This document shows positions 27,320 to 35,486 of a stretch of 64,000 nucleotides of DNA, in pieces (positions within the stretch are counted from its first letter, which is position 1; each line of letters begins with the position of its first letter). The stretch lies in contig NZ_BSUL01000001.1 in assembly GCF_030161575.1 (NCBI RefSeq), positions 2,337,809 to 2,401,808 on the forward strand. The letters run 5' to 3'. Origin of the DNA: Arenivirga flava (GTDB lineage Bacteria; Actinomycetota; Actinomycetes; Actinomycetales; Microbacteriaceae). Under the pieces are notes generated by a model. It was not told the DNA's origin. It did no database searches and saw only the letters and a list, made by a program, of their open reading frames with translations. The translations under genes were made by a program, and so were the position numbers.

Positions 27320-28230
27320 GCGAGGGTCAGCCCGCTCTGCGCCGCGACCGTCGCCGGTCGCGCGCCGGCGGGCGCCATCGGGGCGAGGCGTCGCCGGCGT
27401 TCGCCGTGGCCTTCTCGCGACTCGGCGAGCTGGCGTACACCGGGGCGCAGGTCTCGGCGAGCGTCCGCGCGGTCGCGCCCGCCGGCGGCGCCGACGAGAC
27501 GCTGCTCGCCGTGGACGACACGGTCGCCATGCCGATGGGGAGCATCGGCAAGGTGCTCCTGCTCGTCGAGGCGGCGGCCCGCATCGGCGAGGGCAGGGTG
27601 CCCGGTCTCGGCGTGCTCGACCGCTCGGTCGCCGACGCGACGGCCGGCTCGGGCGTGTGGCGCTACCTGCAGGCATCCGCGCTGCCGACCGCCGACCTGG
27701 CCGTGCTCGTCGGCGTGCTGAGCGACAACCTCGCCACCAACGTGCTGCTGCGCGAGATCGGGCTCGAGGCCGTGCGCGCCCGGGCGGAGTCCCTCGGCCT
27801 GCGGCGCACGGCGCTGCTCGACCGCGTCCGCGACCGCCGCGGCCCCGACGACGCGCCGCAGTTCTCGGTGGGCAGCACCGAGGAGCTCTCGGGGCTGTTC
27901 GCCGCCCTCACCCGCGGCGAGGCCGTCGACCGGCTCACGAGCCACCGCGTGCTCGACTGGCTGTCGTTGGGGGCGGACCTGTCGATGACCGCGTCCGCCT
28001 TCGGTCTCGATCCGCTCGCCCACACGGGCTCGGACCACGGGCTGCGGCTCAGCAACAAGACCGGCACCGACGATGGCCTGCGCGCCGAGGCGGGCGTGCT
28101 CACCGGGCCTCGGGGCCGCGTGTCCTACGCGATCGCCATCCGCTTCGAGGACCGCAGCCTGGGTGAGCGCCTGCGGGTGCTGTCGACCATGCGCACGCTC
28201 GGCGAGGAGCTGCTCGAGTACGTGCACTGA
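27316..28230 (+). CDS. Serine hydrolase with class A beta-lactamase fold
   Basis: A 304-residue protein with the three active-site motifs of penicillin-interacting serine enzymes: SIGK (Ser76, Lys79), SDN (136-138) and KTG (248-250). The N-terminus is basic (RRDRRRSRAGGRHRG) and not a signal peptide, so the protein should be cytoplasmic. That argues against a secreted resistance beta-lactamase and for an esterase or peptidase-like role. GTG at 27316 overlaps the M13 peptidase stop (GTGA). The two hydrolases form an operon, possibly for peptide turnover. Confidence 0.85.
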   Translation: MSEGQPALRRDRRRSRAGGRHRGEASPAFAVAFSRLGELAYTGAQVSASVRAVAPAGGADETLLAVDDTVAMPMGSIGKVLLLVEAAARIGEGRVPGLGVLDRSVADATAGSGVWRYLQASALPTADLAVLVGVLSDNLATNVLLREIGLEAVRARAESLGLRRTALLDRVRDRRGPDDAPQFSVGSTEELSGLFAALTRGEAVDRLTSHRVLDWLSLGADLSMTASAFGLDPLAHTGSDHGLRLSNKTGTDDGLRAEAGVLTGPRGRVSYAIAIRFEDRSLGERLRVLSTMRTLGEELLEYVH

Positions 28231-28318
28231 TCGAACTGTCTGGGAGCAGGGTGCGCAGTCCCTGCATCCCCCGAGGCCCCGCCGCTACGCTGGGGAGCCC
28301 GCAACGATTGGAGCCCAC

Positions 28319-28702
28319 ATGCGCGGCAAGCTCATCCTCGTCACCGGCATCGCGATCGGCTACGTGCTCGGCGCGAAGGCAGGACGCGAGCGCTACGAGC
28401 AGATCCGGAGGGGCGCCTCGCGGCTGTGGAACGACCCCCGCGTGCAGGGTCCGGTGCACCAGGCCGAGGACTTCGCGAAGGACAAGGCTCCGGAGGTCGT
28501 CGAGTTCCTCGCCGACGGTGCCAAGAAGATCGCCGTGCAGGTGCAGGGCGCGAGCCGCAAGGGTGCGGAGAAGGCTGCCGACGCGACCTCGACCGCCGCC
28601 TCGAAGGCGAAGTCCGCGGCGAAGACGACGGCGCGCAAGGCCGGCTCGAGCCGCAGCACGAGCACCCGCTCGAGCGCGGCGAAGAACGCCGACGAGTCCT
28701 GA
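28319..28702 (+). CDS. YtxH-like small membrane protein
   Basis: A 127-residue protein that starts with a glycine-rich hydrophobic helix (LILVTGIAIGYVLGAKAGRERYEQI, written here from residues 5 to 29 in part) typical of YtxH-like proteins, followed by an amphipathic region and a low-complexity Lys/Ala/Ser/Thr tail. Such proteins are general-stress envelope proteins in Gram-positive bacteria; the mechanism is unknown. The leader has no strong ribosome binding site, and a TACGCT box lies about 30 nt upstream. First gene of a three-gene envelope operon. Confidence 0.85.
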   Translation: MRGKLILVTGIAIGYVLGAKAGRERYEQIRRGASRLWNDPRVQGPVHQAEDFAKDKAPEVVEFLADGAKKIAVQVQGASRKGAEKAADATSTAASKAKSAAKTTARKAGSSRSTSTRSSAAKNADES

Positions 28703-28730
28703 TCCCAGCGCGACGACCGGAGGAGACCCC

Positions 28731-29153
28731 ATGAGCAAGAGCACGACCGAGGAGCGCCGTTCGCTCGGCAGCCTCATCTCGTCGCTGCCCGGCCTCGTCA
28801 CCGACCTGCTGAAGGCCGAGTTCGCCAACCTGCAGCGCGAGATCGTCGGCAAGCTGAAGGCGATCGGCATCGGCGTGGCGTTTTTCGTCGTCGCCGCCGT
28901 GCTCGCGTTCTTCATGCTCGGCGTGCTGCTCGCGGCGGCCGTGCTCGGCTTCGCCACGATCATGCCTGGCTGGGCCGCCGCGCTCACCGTGGCCGGCATC
29001 ATCCTGGTCGCGATCATCGTGCTGGTGCTGATCGGCGTGAACCGGCTGAAGCACGGCGTGCCGCCGGCGCCGACCGAGACCATCGAGAGCGTGAAGGACG
29101 ACGTGCGCGCCATCAAGGGCCTGCACGTCTCGGATGCGGAGGGGACCCGATGA
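28731..29153 (+). CDS. Phage holin family (Holin_3_6-like) membrane protein
   Basis: A 140-residue protein with an N-terminal amphipathic region (LGSLISSLPGLVTDLLKAE) and two transmembrane helices at about residues 47-73 and 80-104, matching the actinobacterial Holin_3_6 family. Despite the family name these genes are chromosomal in most actinobacteria and are not linked to prophages. ATG at 28731 has GGAGGAG 7 nt upstream. It follows the YtxH-like gene by 28 nt and overlaps the DUF3618 gene by ATGA. Confidence 0.88.
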   Translation: MSKSTTEERRSLGSLISSLPGLVTDLLKAEFANLQREIVGKLKAIGIGVAFFVVAAVLAFFMLGVLLAAAVLGFATIMPGWAAALTVAGIILVAIIVLVLIGVNRLKHGVPPAPTETIESVKDDVRAIKGLHVSDAEGTR

Positions 29154-29356
29154 ACGACGCCGCGAAGGCCCGTGCCGAGCTGGAGGCGACCCTCGACGAG
29201 CTCGAGGATCGGCTCAACCCCGCGAAGGTCGCCTCGCGCACCAACGCGAAGCTGCGCCGCTCCTACCGCCGCAACCCGGGTGCTTGGACGGCCGGGGCCG
29301 CCGGCGTCGTGGTGGCCGCCGGCGGTGCGCTGCTGCTCCTGCTCCGCCGGGGCTGA
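29150..29356 (+). CDS. DUF3618 family small membrane protein
   Basis: A 68-residue protein with the DUF3618 signature AELEATLDELEDRLNP at the N-terminus, a basic linker (RRSYRRNPGAW) and one C-terminal transmembrane helix ending in RRG. It overlaps the holin-family gene (ATGA). The YtxH, holin-family and DUF3618 trio recurs in actinobacteria and is thought to be envelope related, without a demonstrated function. The 144 nt that follow before hemD hold no gene that I can see. Confidence 0.87.
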   Translation: MNDAAKARAELEATLDELEDRLNPAKVASRTNAKLRRSYRRNPGAWTAGAAGVVVAAGGALLLLLRRG

Positions 29357-29500
29357 TCCCGCCCGTCGTGAGGGAGTCGTTATCCAGTCCGCTTGGACGG
29401 GTGACACCGGAGGGGCGATGATGGGGGTCATGACCCGATCCGCCGTGCCCGCTCCATCCGTCCGCAGCGCACGCCTGGGCACGGGCCTGCGCGGGGACGC

Positions 29501-30274
29501 GTGAGGGCCGCGGCTCCCGGCCGACCGCTCGCAGGCTGGAACGTGCTGGTGCCGCGCGGCGGCGCCTGGGGTGACTCCGTGGCCGCCATGCTGCGCGCCC
29601 AGGGTGCCGCGCCGGTCATCGCGCCGATGATCAACTTCGCCGCGTCCGACGACGCCGCGGCGCTCGAGTCCGCCCTGCGCCAGCTCGCCGACGGCGCCTT
29701 CGACTGGCTCACCGTCACGAGCGCGACCACCGTCGACGTGCTCGCCTCCCACCGCGCCGTCGTCCCGGAGCGCACGCGCATCGCCGCGGTCGGCGAGACG
29801 ACGGCCGCGGCGCTGGCGGCCGCCGGCTACCGCGCCGACTTCGTGCCGACCGACGACAACTCCGCCAGCGGCATGCTGCGCGAGTGGGTGGAGCTGCCCT
29901 CGAGCGCCGAGCCGCAGCGCATCCTGGCCCTGCGCTCCTCCATCGCGAAGCCCGTGCTGACGGCCGGGCTGCGTCGGATGGGCAACGAGGTCGAGTCGGT
30001 CGTGGCCTACCGCACCGTCGGGCTGCCGGTGCCGGAGCGCATCGTGCAGCAGGTCGCCGATGGCGGGATGCAGGCGATCCTGGTGACCTCGGGCAGCGTC
30101 GCCGAGCAGGTGCACGCGCAGTTCGGCGCGGTGCCGGAGCGCACGATCGTGGCCTGCATCGGTCCGACGACCGCAGCGGATGCGCGCAGCTTCGGTCTGC
30201 GCGTCGACCTGGTCGCCGAGACCCCCGGCGCGCAGGCGCTCATCGGCGCCCTCGTGGAGGCCTCGACCGCCTGA
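29501..30274 (+). CDS. hemD: Uroporphyrinogen-III synthase
   Basis: A 257-residue HemD-like protein that closes hydroxymethylbilane to uroporphyrinogen III in heme and siroheme synthesis. Two alternating domains are visible, with GWNVLVPRGGAWGD near the N-terminus, the segment WLTVTSATTVDVL, and the C-terminal VTSGSVAEQV and CIGPTTAADARSFG. HemD is poorly conserved, and no other heme gene is nearby, so a little caution is due. The start is GTG at 29501; no clear Shine-Dalgarno sequence is present. Confidence 0.85.
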   Translation: MRAAAPGRPLAGWNVLVPRGGAWGDSVAAMLRAQGAAPVIAPMINFAASDDAAALESALRQLADGAFDWLTVTSATTVDVLASHRAVVPERTRIAAVGETTAAALAAAGYRADFVPTDDNSASGMLREWVELPSSAEPQRILALRSSIAKPVLTAGLRRMGNEVESVVAYRTVGLPVPERIVQQVADGGMQAILVTSGSVAEQVHAQFGAVPERTIVACIGPTTAADARSFGLRVDLVAETPGAQALIGALVEASTA

Positions 30275-30292
30275 TCCGGGCTCCCGCCCGGC

Positions 30293-31288
30293 TCAGGCGC
30301 GCACGTCGACGACCGTGCGGCCGCGCACCTCGCCGGCGAGGATCCGCTCGGCCAGCCCCGGCGCCTCGGCGAGCGGAACCGTCGTGCTCAGCGACCGCAG
30401 CAGCGCCGGGTCGAGGTCGCTCGCGAGACGCGCCCAGGCCTCGCGACGCAGGGCGATCGGCGCATCCACCGAGTTGATGCCGGCGAGCGTGACCGCGCGC
30501 AGGATGAACGGCAGCACCGTCGCCGGCAGATCCGCGCCCTGCGCGAGTCCGCAGGCGGCGACCGCGCCGCCCGGGCGCACCGACGCGAGCAGTCCGGCGA
30601 GGGTCGTCGAGCCGACCGAGTCGATCCCTGCGGTCCAGCGGGTCGGGCGCAGCGGCTTGCCCGCATCCGACAGCTCGTCGCGGTCGACCACCTCGGCGGC
30701 GCCCAGCTCGCGCAGGAACGCGCCCTGCGCATCCGCCCGGCCGGTCGAGGCGATGACCCGGCGGCCGGAAGCGGCCAGCAGTGCGATCGCGATCGTGCCG
30801 ACGCCGCCGGCCGCGCCGGTGACGACGACGTCGCCGCCGAGCACCGAGCCGCCGCCGTAGGGGCTCGCCGCGTCGAGGCGCTCGAGGGCCAGCACGCTGA
30901 GCATGGCGGTGAAGCCCGCCGTGCCGATGGCCGCGGCCTCCCACGTGCTGACCGTCTCGGGCAGCCGGACGAGGTGCTCGGCGCGCACCGCGGCGACCTC
31001 CGTGAGCCCGCCGTCGACGCGCTCGCCGAGCCCGGAGCCGTTCAGCACCACCCGGTCGCCCGGCGCGAAGCCGGTGTTCTCGGAGGTGCGCACGACGCCC
31101 GCCAGGTCGATGCCCGGCACGAGCGGATGGTCGCGGATCACACCCGGACGACCCGCCATCGCGAGCCCGTCCTTGTAGTTGACGCCCGAGTACTCGACGT
31201 CGACGACCACTTCGCCGGTGGGCTCGTCGCGTTCGCGCAGGTGCGTGGCGATGGCGTCGCCGTCGCGTTCGACCAGCAGGGTGCGCAT
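30293..31288 (-). CDS. Acryloyl-CoA reductase-like quinone oxidoreductase (AcuI/YhdH family)
   Basis: A 331-residue zinc-independent medium-chain dehydrogenase. The N-terminal catalytic domain has the YhdH signature YSGVNYKDGLAMAG and GIDLAGVV. The Rossmann fold has VVTGAAGGVGTIAIALLA, a NADPH-binding motif of the family. AcuI enzymes reduce acryloyl-CoA to propionyl-CoA, and YhdH members reduce other enoyl compounds; the substrate here is not certain. ATG at 31288 follows the pfkA stop by 9 nt with GGAG between, so the gene is the second of a pfkA operon. Confidence 0.9.
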   Translation of the reverse strand: MRTLLVERDGDAIATHLRERDEPTGEVVVDVEYSGVNYKDGLAMAGRPGVIRDHPLVPGIDLAGVVRTSENTGFAPGDRVVLNGSGLGERVDGGLTEVAAVRAEHLVRLPETVSTWEAAAIGTAGFTAMLSVLALERLDAASPYGGGSVLGGDVVVTGAAGGVGTIAIALLAASGRRVIASTGRADAQGAFLRELGAAEVVDRDELSDAGKPLRPTRWTAGIDSVGSTTLAGLLASVRPGGAVAACGLAQGADLPATVLPFILRAVTLAGINSVDAPIALRREAWARLASDLDPALLRSLSTTVPLAEAPGLAERILAGEVRGRTVVDVRA

Positions 31289-31297
31289 ACGGTGCTC

Positions 31298-32323
31298 CTA
31301 ACCGAACAGGATCGCGGCCTCGTCGTAGCGCTCGGCGGGCACCGTCTTGAGCTCGCCGAGCGCGTCCTCGAAGCTGACGTGCACGATGTCGGTGCCGCGC
31401 AGCGCCACCATGCGACCCCAGCGCTTCGCGACGACCGAGTCGATCGCGCTCATGCCGAGGCGGGTGGCGAGCACGCGGTCGTAGCTCGTGGGGGTGCCGC
31501 CGCGCTGGATGTGGCCCAGCGTGGTGTTGCGGGTCTCGATGCCCGTCGCCTCCTCGATCAGCGGGGCGAGCAGGTCGCCGATGCCGCCGAGACGCGGGCG
31601 GCCGAAGGCGTCGAGGCCGCGCTCCGAGTGCGCATCGTCCATGGTGTCGAGCTTGAAGCCCTCGGCCACGACGACCAGGGGCGAGCGTCCGCGCTCGTTG
31701 GCGGAGCGCACCCACTCGGTGATCTGCGCCATGCTCGTCTTGCGCTCGGGGATGAGGATCGCGTGGGCGCCGGCCGCCATGCCGGAGTGCAGGGCGATCC
31801 AGCCGACGTGGCGGCCCATGACCTCCGCCACCATGCAGCGGTGGTGGCTGTCGCCGGTGGTGCGCAGGCGGTCCATCGAGTCGGTGGCGATCTGCACGGC
31901 GGTGTCGAAGCCGAAGGTGTAGTCGGTGGCGCTCAGGTCGTTGTCGACCGTCTTGGGCACGCCCACGATGTTGACGCCCGCATCCGTCAGCCGCTTCGCC
32001 GCGGCCAGGGTGCCCTCGCCGCCGATCGCGATGAGCGCGTCGACGCCGTTCCTCTCGAGCACCTCCTGCACGCGCTCCACCCCTCCGCCCTCGCTGAACG
32101 GGTTGGTGCGGCTGGTGCCGAGGATCGTGCCGCCCTGCTTCGAGATGCCCTGGATCTCGTTGCGGGTGAGCGGCATCGTGTCGTCGTCGATGAGACCGCG
32201 CCAGCCGTCCTTGAACCCGACGAAGTCGAGGCCGTGGATCTCGGTGCCCTTGCGGACCGCGCCGCGGATGACGGCGTTGAGGCCGGGGCAGTCGCCGCCG
32301 GAGGTGAGGATGCCGATGGTCAT
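31298..32323 (-). CDS. pfkA: 6-phosphofructokinase
   Basis: A 341-residue phosphofructokinase that phosphorylates fructose 6-phosphate in glycolysis. Motifs follow E. coli numbering closely: GGDCPGLNAVIRG at the N-terminus, GGEGT at 101-105, and PKTVDND at 123-129 with catalytic Asp127. Gly104 is the residue associated with ATP rather than pyrophosphate use, while Lys124 is shared with PPi-type and mixed actinobacterial enzymes. ATP is the more likely phosphoryl donor, but biochemical specificity is not settled by sequence. The start ATG 32323 is preceded by CAGGAT ending 6 nt before it, a weak leaderless box. Confidence 0.94.
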   Translation of the reverse strand: MTIGILTSGGDCPGLNAVIRGAVRKGTEIHGLDFVGFKDGWRGLIDDDTMPLTRNEIQGISKQGGTILGTSRTNPFSEGGGVERVQEVLERNGVDALIAIGGEGTLAAAKRLTDAGVNIVGVPKTVDNDLSATDYTFGFDTAVQIATDSMDRLRTTGDSHHRCMVAEVMGRHVGWIALHSGMAAGAHAILIPERKTSMAQITEWVRSANERGRSPLVVVAEGFKLDTMDDAHSERGLDAFGRPRLGGIGDLLAPLIEEATGIETRNTTLGHIQRGGTPTSYDRVLATRLGMSAIDSVVAKRWGRMVALRGTDIVHVSFEDALGELKTVPAERYDEAAILFG

Positions 32324-32472
32324 GGCATCATCCTGGCGCAAAGCGCTGGGCGGCGCAGGGACGGTCGGATGCTGGACGGGGACCGATACCCATGGCGGGC
32401 GGCTGCGCTCCTCGGCTACGTTCGGGTGCCGACCCCTGACCTGGGGCCGCACATCACGGGAGGGACCCCATC

Positions 32473-32754
32473 ATGACCAACTACAGTGCTCCGCAGCCCG
32501 CCGCCGGCACCGGCGAGGACCCCGGCAAGACCCTCGGCATCGTCGGCCTCGTGCTGGCGTTCGTGTTCTCGCTGGCCGGCATCATCGTCAGCGCCATCGC
32601 GCTCAAGAAGTCGAAGGAGGCGGGCTTCCAGAACACCATCGCGAAGGTCGGTCTGATCCTCTCGATCGTCTTCCTGGTGATCGGCGTCATCAGCAGCATC
32701 GTGCTCATCGCAGGCACGATGGCGGCCATCGACGCGGGCGTCAGCACCTACTGA
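32473..32754 (+). CDS. DUF4190-like small membrane protein
   Basis: A 93-residue protein with a short polar N-terminus (Pro/Gly-rich, ending DPGKT) and two transmembrane helices at about residues 20-43 and 57-83, separated by the basic loop ALKKSKEAGFQNT. This is the common DUF4190 layout, proteins of unknown function. ATG at 32473 has GGGAGG 9 nt upstream. It is convergent with panD, only 10 nt away, without an obvious terminator. Confidence 0.82.
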   Translation: MTNYSAPQPAAGTGEDPGKTLGIVGLVLAFVFSLAGIIVSAIALKKSKEAGFQNTIAKVGLILSIVFLVIGVISSIVLIAGTMAAIDAGVSTY

Positions 32755-32764
32755 GCCGTCGCGC

Positions 32765-33175
32765 TCAGACCGACAGCGGCGGTCGCTCCACACCCGGGGC
32801 GACCGCCGCTGCCGCGTCGTGGCCCAGCTGGATGATGCGGTTCGCGCCGTCGACGTGCACGATGCGCGGCTCGATGGCCCGCGCCTCCTCCGGCGTCGCC
32901 TGCGCGTAGGCGATGAGGATGACGATGTCGCCCACGTGCGCGAGGTGCGCGGCTGCGCCGTTGATGCCGATCACGCCGGAGCCGCGCTCGCCCGCGATCG
33001 TGTAGGTGTCGAGGCGCGCGCCGTTCGTGACGTCGACGATGCTGACGAGCTGGCCGGGCAGGATGCCGGCGGCGTCGAGCAGGTCGAGGTCGACCGTGAC
33101 CGAGCCGACGTAGTGGAGGTCGGCGTGGGTCACCGTCGCGCGGTGGATCTTGCCGGTGAGCATGGTGATGAGCAT
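32765..33175 (-). CDS. panD: Aspartate 1-decarboxylase
   Basis: A 136-residue proenzyme that decarboxylates aspartate to beta-alanine for pantothenate and CoA synthesis. The self-cleavage site is Gly24-Ser25 in HYVGSVTVD; cleavage forms the pyruvoyl group on Ser25. [20 protein letters not shown] and the later [10 protein letters not shown] match the family. The start at 33175 gives the normal residue numbering. TAACCT lies 8 nt upstream of the ATG. No other pan gene lies in the window. Confidence 0.96.
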   Translation of the reverse strand: MLITMLTGKIHRATVTHADLHYVGSVTVDLDLLDAAGILPGQLVSIVDVTNGARLDTYTIAGERGSGVIGINGAAAHLAHVGDIVILIAYAQATPEEARAIEPRIVHVDGANRIIQLGHDAAAAVAPGVERPPLSV

Positions 33176-33186
33176 CGCCGTCAAGG

Positions 33187-34044
33187 TTACGCCGCGTGCG
33201 CGGCGCAGCGGACGCCCTCGTGCTCGGCGCACAGCACCAGCTCGGTGCGGCAGGACGGGTCCGCGCAGTTCTCGAGGCGGGCCGACGGTGCACCGCAGCG
33301 GATGCAGGACGACACGACCGCCGCATCCTCGCTGAAGGTCACCGCCCGGCGACCGTCGAAGACGTACACCGAGCCCCGCCAGAGCCCAGCGTCGCCGAAG
33401 CGCTCGCCGTAGCGCAGGATGCCGCCGTCGAGCTGGTACACCTCGCGGAAGCCGCGCTCGATCATGAGGCTCGACAGCACCTCGCAGCGGATGCCGCCGG
33501 TGCAGTAGGTCACGACGGGCTGGTCCTTGAGGTGGTCGTAACGGCCGCTGTCGAGCTCGGCGACGAAGTCGCGGGTGGTCTCGACCGGCGGCACGACCGC
33601 ATCCGCGAAGCGTCCGATCTCCGCCTCGACCGCGTTGCGCCCGTCGAAGAAGACGACCTCCTTCTCGGCGACGAGCTCGTGCAGCTGCTCGGGGCTGAGC
33701 CGCGTGCCGCCGCCGACGACGCCGTGCTCGTCGACGCGCAGCGCCTCCGGCGCGCCGAAGCTGACGAGCTCGGGGCGCACCTTGACGCTGAGCTTCGGGA
33801 AGTCGCGTCCGGTGCCCTCGCCCCACTTCTCGTCGAGGTCGCCGAAGTACGCGCGCGTGGCGCGCAGGTAGCGCTTCACCTGCGGCAGGTCGCCGCCCAC
33901 CGTGCCGTTGATGCCGTGCGGCGACACGATGATGCGGCCGGTCAGGCCGAGCGACTCGCAGAGCGTGCGCTGCCAGAGGCGCACCGCCTCGGGGTCGGCG
34001 AGGGGCCGGAACGCGTAGTAGAGCAGGATCTTGGGCACGGCCAC
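33187..34044 (-). CDS. trhO: tRNA uridine(34) hydroxylase TrhO (rhodanese family)
   Basis: A 285-residue protein of the TrhO/YceA family, which hydroxylates uridine 34 of certain tRNAs. The N-terminal acylphosphatase-like domain begins [16 protein letters not shown] and includes [12 protein letters not shown]. The rhodanese domain has FFDGRNAVE and the active loop YCTGGIRCE with Cys181 and Cys187. A C-terminal zinc-like segment carries [19 protein letters not shown] and CAEH. GTG at 34044 has TACGCT ending exactly 6 nt before it, so the mRNA should be leaderless. It is divergent from the thioesterase gene. Confidence 0.93.
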   Translation of the reverse strand: MAVPKILLYYAFRPLADPEAVRLWQRTLCESLGLTGRIIVSPHGINGTVGGDLPQVKRYLRATRAYFGDLDEKWGEGTGRDFPKLSVKVRPELVSFGAPEALRVDEHGVVGGGTRLSPEQLHELVAEKEVVFFDGRNAVEAEIGRFADAVVPPVETTRDFVAELDSGRYDHLKDQPVVTYCTGGIRCEVLSSLMIERGFREVYQLDGGILRYGERFGDAGLWRGSVYVFDGRRAVTFSEDAAVVSSCIRCGAPSARLENCADPSCRTELVLCAEHEGVRCAAHAA

Positions 34045-34118
34045 CGGGCCAGCGTAGGCGAGCGGATGCGCGCTTGTGCCGCCGCGACAACGGAACCGCG
34101 CATCCGCTGGAGGTCTCG

Positions 34119-34124
34119 TAGGGT
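34119..34124 (+). promoter_or_regulatory. -10 box of a leaderless transcript (thioesterase)
   Basis: TAGGGT ends exactly 6 nt before GTG 34131. This decides the start in favour of GTG 34131 over ATG 34137. The matching box for trhO is TACGCT at 34056-34051 on the other strand. Confidence 0.6.
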
Positions 34125-34130
34125 GGCGCG

Positions 34131-34676
34131 GTGAACATGTACCTGCGCGTGCTCTGGCATACCTGGCTGGCTCGGCGGGGACGGCGGATCAGCGTCTGGG
34201 AGGTCGCTCGCACCGGCTTCAGGGTGCTGCCGGCCGACCTCGACATCTACCGGCACGTCAACAACGGCCGGTACCTGTCGATCATGGATCTCGGCCGGCT
34301 CGACTGGATGCTGCGCACCGACCTCTACCCCGAGTTCGGGCGGCGTGGCTGGTACCCGGTCGTCGCCGCCTCGTCGATCGCCTACCGGCGCTCGCTGACC
34401 CTCTGGCAGCGCTTCACCGTCGAGACGAAGTTCATCGGCGTCGACGCCCGGGCGTTCTACGTGGAGCAGCGCTTCGTACGCGGCGGCCAGGTCTACGCGA
34501 CCGGTATCGTGCGCGGGCGGATGCTCAGCCGGGCGGGCGGGATCGTCACGAACGAGGAGCTGTTCGCCGTGACCGGCGAGCCTCCGGAGGGGCTCGTGCT
34601 GCCGGAGTGGGTCGCGCGGTGGGCCGCGGACTCCGCGCTGCCGCCGTCGAAGGCGGACGCGCCGAGCGTCTGGTGA
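34131..34676 (+). CDS. Hotdog-fold thioesterase (4HBT-like)
   Basis: A 181-residue protein with an N-terminal basic segment ([17 protein letters not shown]) followed by a hotdog domain, recognisable by [23 protein letters not shown], the 4HBT-type signature with its Asp and Asn. Many actinobacteria carry this form, which hydrolyses acyl-CoA or related thioesters; the acyl group is unknown. Start at GTG 34131, from the leaderless -10 box. It is convergent with the sigma factor, 16 nt away. Confidence 0.87.
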   Translation: MNMYLRVLWHTWLARRGRRISVWEVARTGFRVLPADLDIYRHVNNGRYLSIMDLGRLDWMLRTDLYPEFGRRGWYPVVAASSIAYRRSLTLWQRFTVETKFIGVDARAFYVEQRFVRGGQVYATGIVRGRMLSRAGGIVTNEELFAVTGEPPEGLVLPEWVARWAADSALPPSKADAPSVW

Positions 34677-34692
34677 GCCCCGGCTCGGGGTC

Positions 34693-35352
34693 CTAGTCAC
34701 CGCGGAGGATGCCGCGGCAGACCTCGCACGCTGCGGAGTGCCGCTCGACGAGCAAGCGCATCCGCCCGCTCGCAGTCCCCAGCAGCACCCGAGCGAGGTG
34801 CTCCGGCGGCGCGCCGCATGCTGAGAGCCGCGCCTCGAGCGTGGCGGCGAGGTACGCGACGCGCAGATTCGTGCGCGCTCGGGCGACCGCGGTCGTGGTG
34901 GCGGTCGTGCTGAGGCCCAGCTCGCGAGCCAGCCGCTCGATGCCGAGTCGCTCGACGAGCGAGCCATGCAGCAGCCGCTGCTCGCGCGAGCTCAAGCCCG
35001 CGATCGCGCGCTCGATGAGCGCCGTCTGCTCCGCCGCCTCGAGGCGGTCCGGGTCCACGACCGGTCGGTCGAGCTCCTCCATCGGCGTCGGCACCTCGCG
35101 TGAGGCCGAGCCGGTGCGGCGCATCGCGTTCCGGACGATGGCGTGGAGGTAGGCGCGCGGGTTGCGCGGCAGTCGCTCGCCGGGCAGACGCAGCAGCGTG
35201 AGGAAGGCCTCCGCGACGACGTCCTCCGCATCCGTCGACGACGCACCGTGGGAGCGCGCCTGACGCAGCAGCTCGGCGTGCAGGGCGGTGAAGAGCGCGG
35301 GCAGGCTCGCCGCGGCACCTCCGCGGGCGGGCGGAGGAGCGGCGAGTGGCAC
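34693..35352 (-). CDS. ECF-type sigma factor with C-terminal HxxxCxxC tail
   Basis: A 219-residue sigma-70 family protein with only regions 2 and 4, so an extracytoplasmic-function type. Region 2 spans about residues 15-85 (FTALHAELLRQARSHGASS, DAEDVVAEAFLTLLRLP), and region 4 about 105-160 (LIERAIAGLSSREQRLLHGS, with LARELGLSTTATTTAVARAR as the helix-turn-helix). About 55 extra residues follow, ending with His205, Cys209 and Cys212 in RHSAACEVCRG, the HxxxCxxC pattern of zinc-binding anti-sigma domains. It is divergent from the SipW/TasA-like operon and is its probable regulator. GTG at 35352 is the best start. No separate anti-sigma gene is adjacent. Confidence 0.85.
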   Translation of the reverse strand: MPLAAPPPARGGAAASLPALFTALHAELLRQARSHGASSTDAEDVVAEAFLTLLRLPGERLPRNPRAYLHAIVRNAMRRTGSASREVPTPMEELDRPVVDPDRLEAAEQTALIERAIAGLSSREQRLLHGSLVERLGIERLARELGLSTTATTTAVARARTNLRVAYLAATLEARLSACGAPPEHLARVLLGTASGRMRLLVERHSAACEVCRGILRGD

Positions 35353-35370
35353 GGAACATCCCCCCGATCG

Positions 35371-35391
35371 GCAAAAGAAACCGGCTTTTGC
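35371..35391. promoter_or_regulatory. Inverted repeat in the sigma factor/TasA-like divergent promoter region
   Basis: GCAAAAG (35371-35377) and CTTTTGC (35385-35391) form a perfect 7-bp dyad separated by 7 nt. It is unusually A/T-rich for this genome and lies between the divergent start codons. On the minus strand CATAAT (35399-35394) is a possible -10 box of the sigma gene just beside it. A regulator operator is the likely function. Confidence 0.5.
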
Positions 35392-35486
35392 TCATTATGG
35401 CGTGACAAACGGTCCCCGCGCGACTCTCACCATTGCGGGCCGTTCGACGGCTCGATCGACGCTTCCACCCGAAGGGAACCCCATCC

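Noticed and set aside
27316-28230. Secreted class A beta-lactamase resistance gene
   Set aside because: There is no signal peptide, and the gene is coupled to a cytoplasmic peptidase; the motifs alone do not show lactamase activity.
28731-29153. Prophage remnant suggested by the holin-family name
   Set aside because: No phage genes, integrase or attachment sites are nearby, and this holin family is a usual chromosomal envelope gene in actinobacteria.
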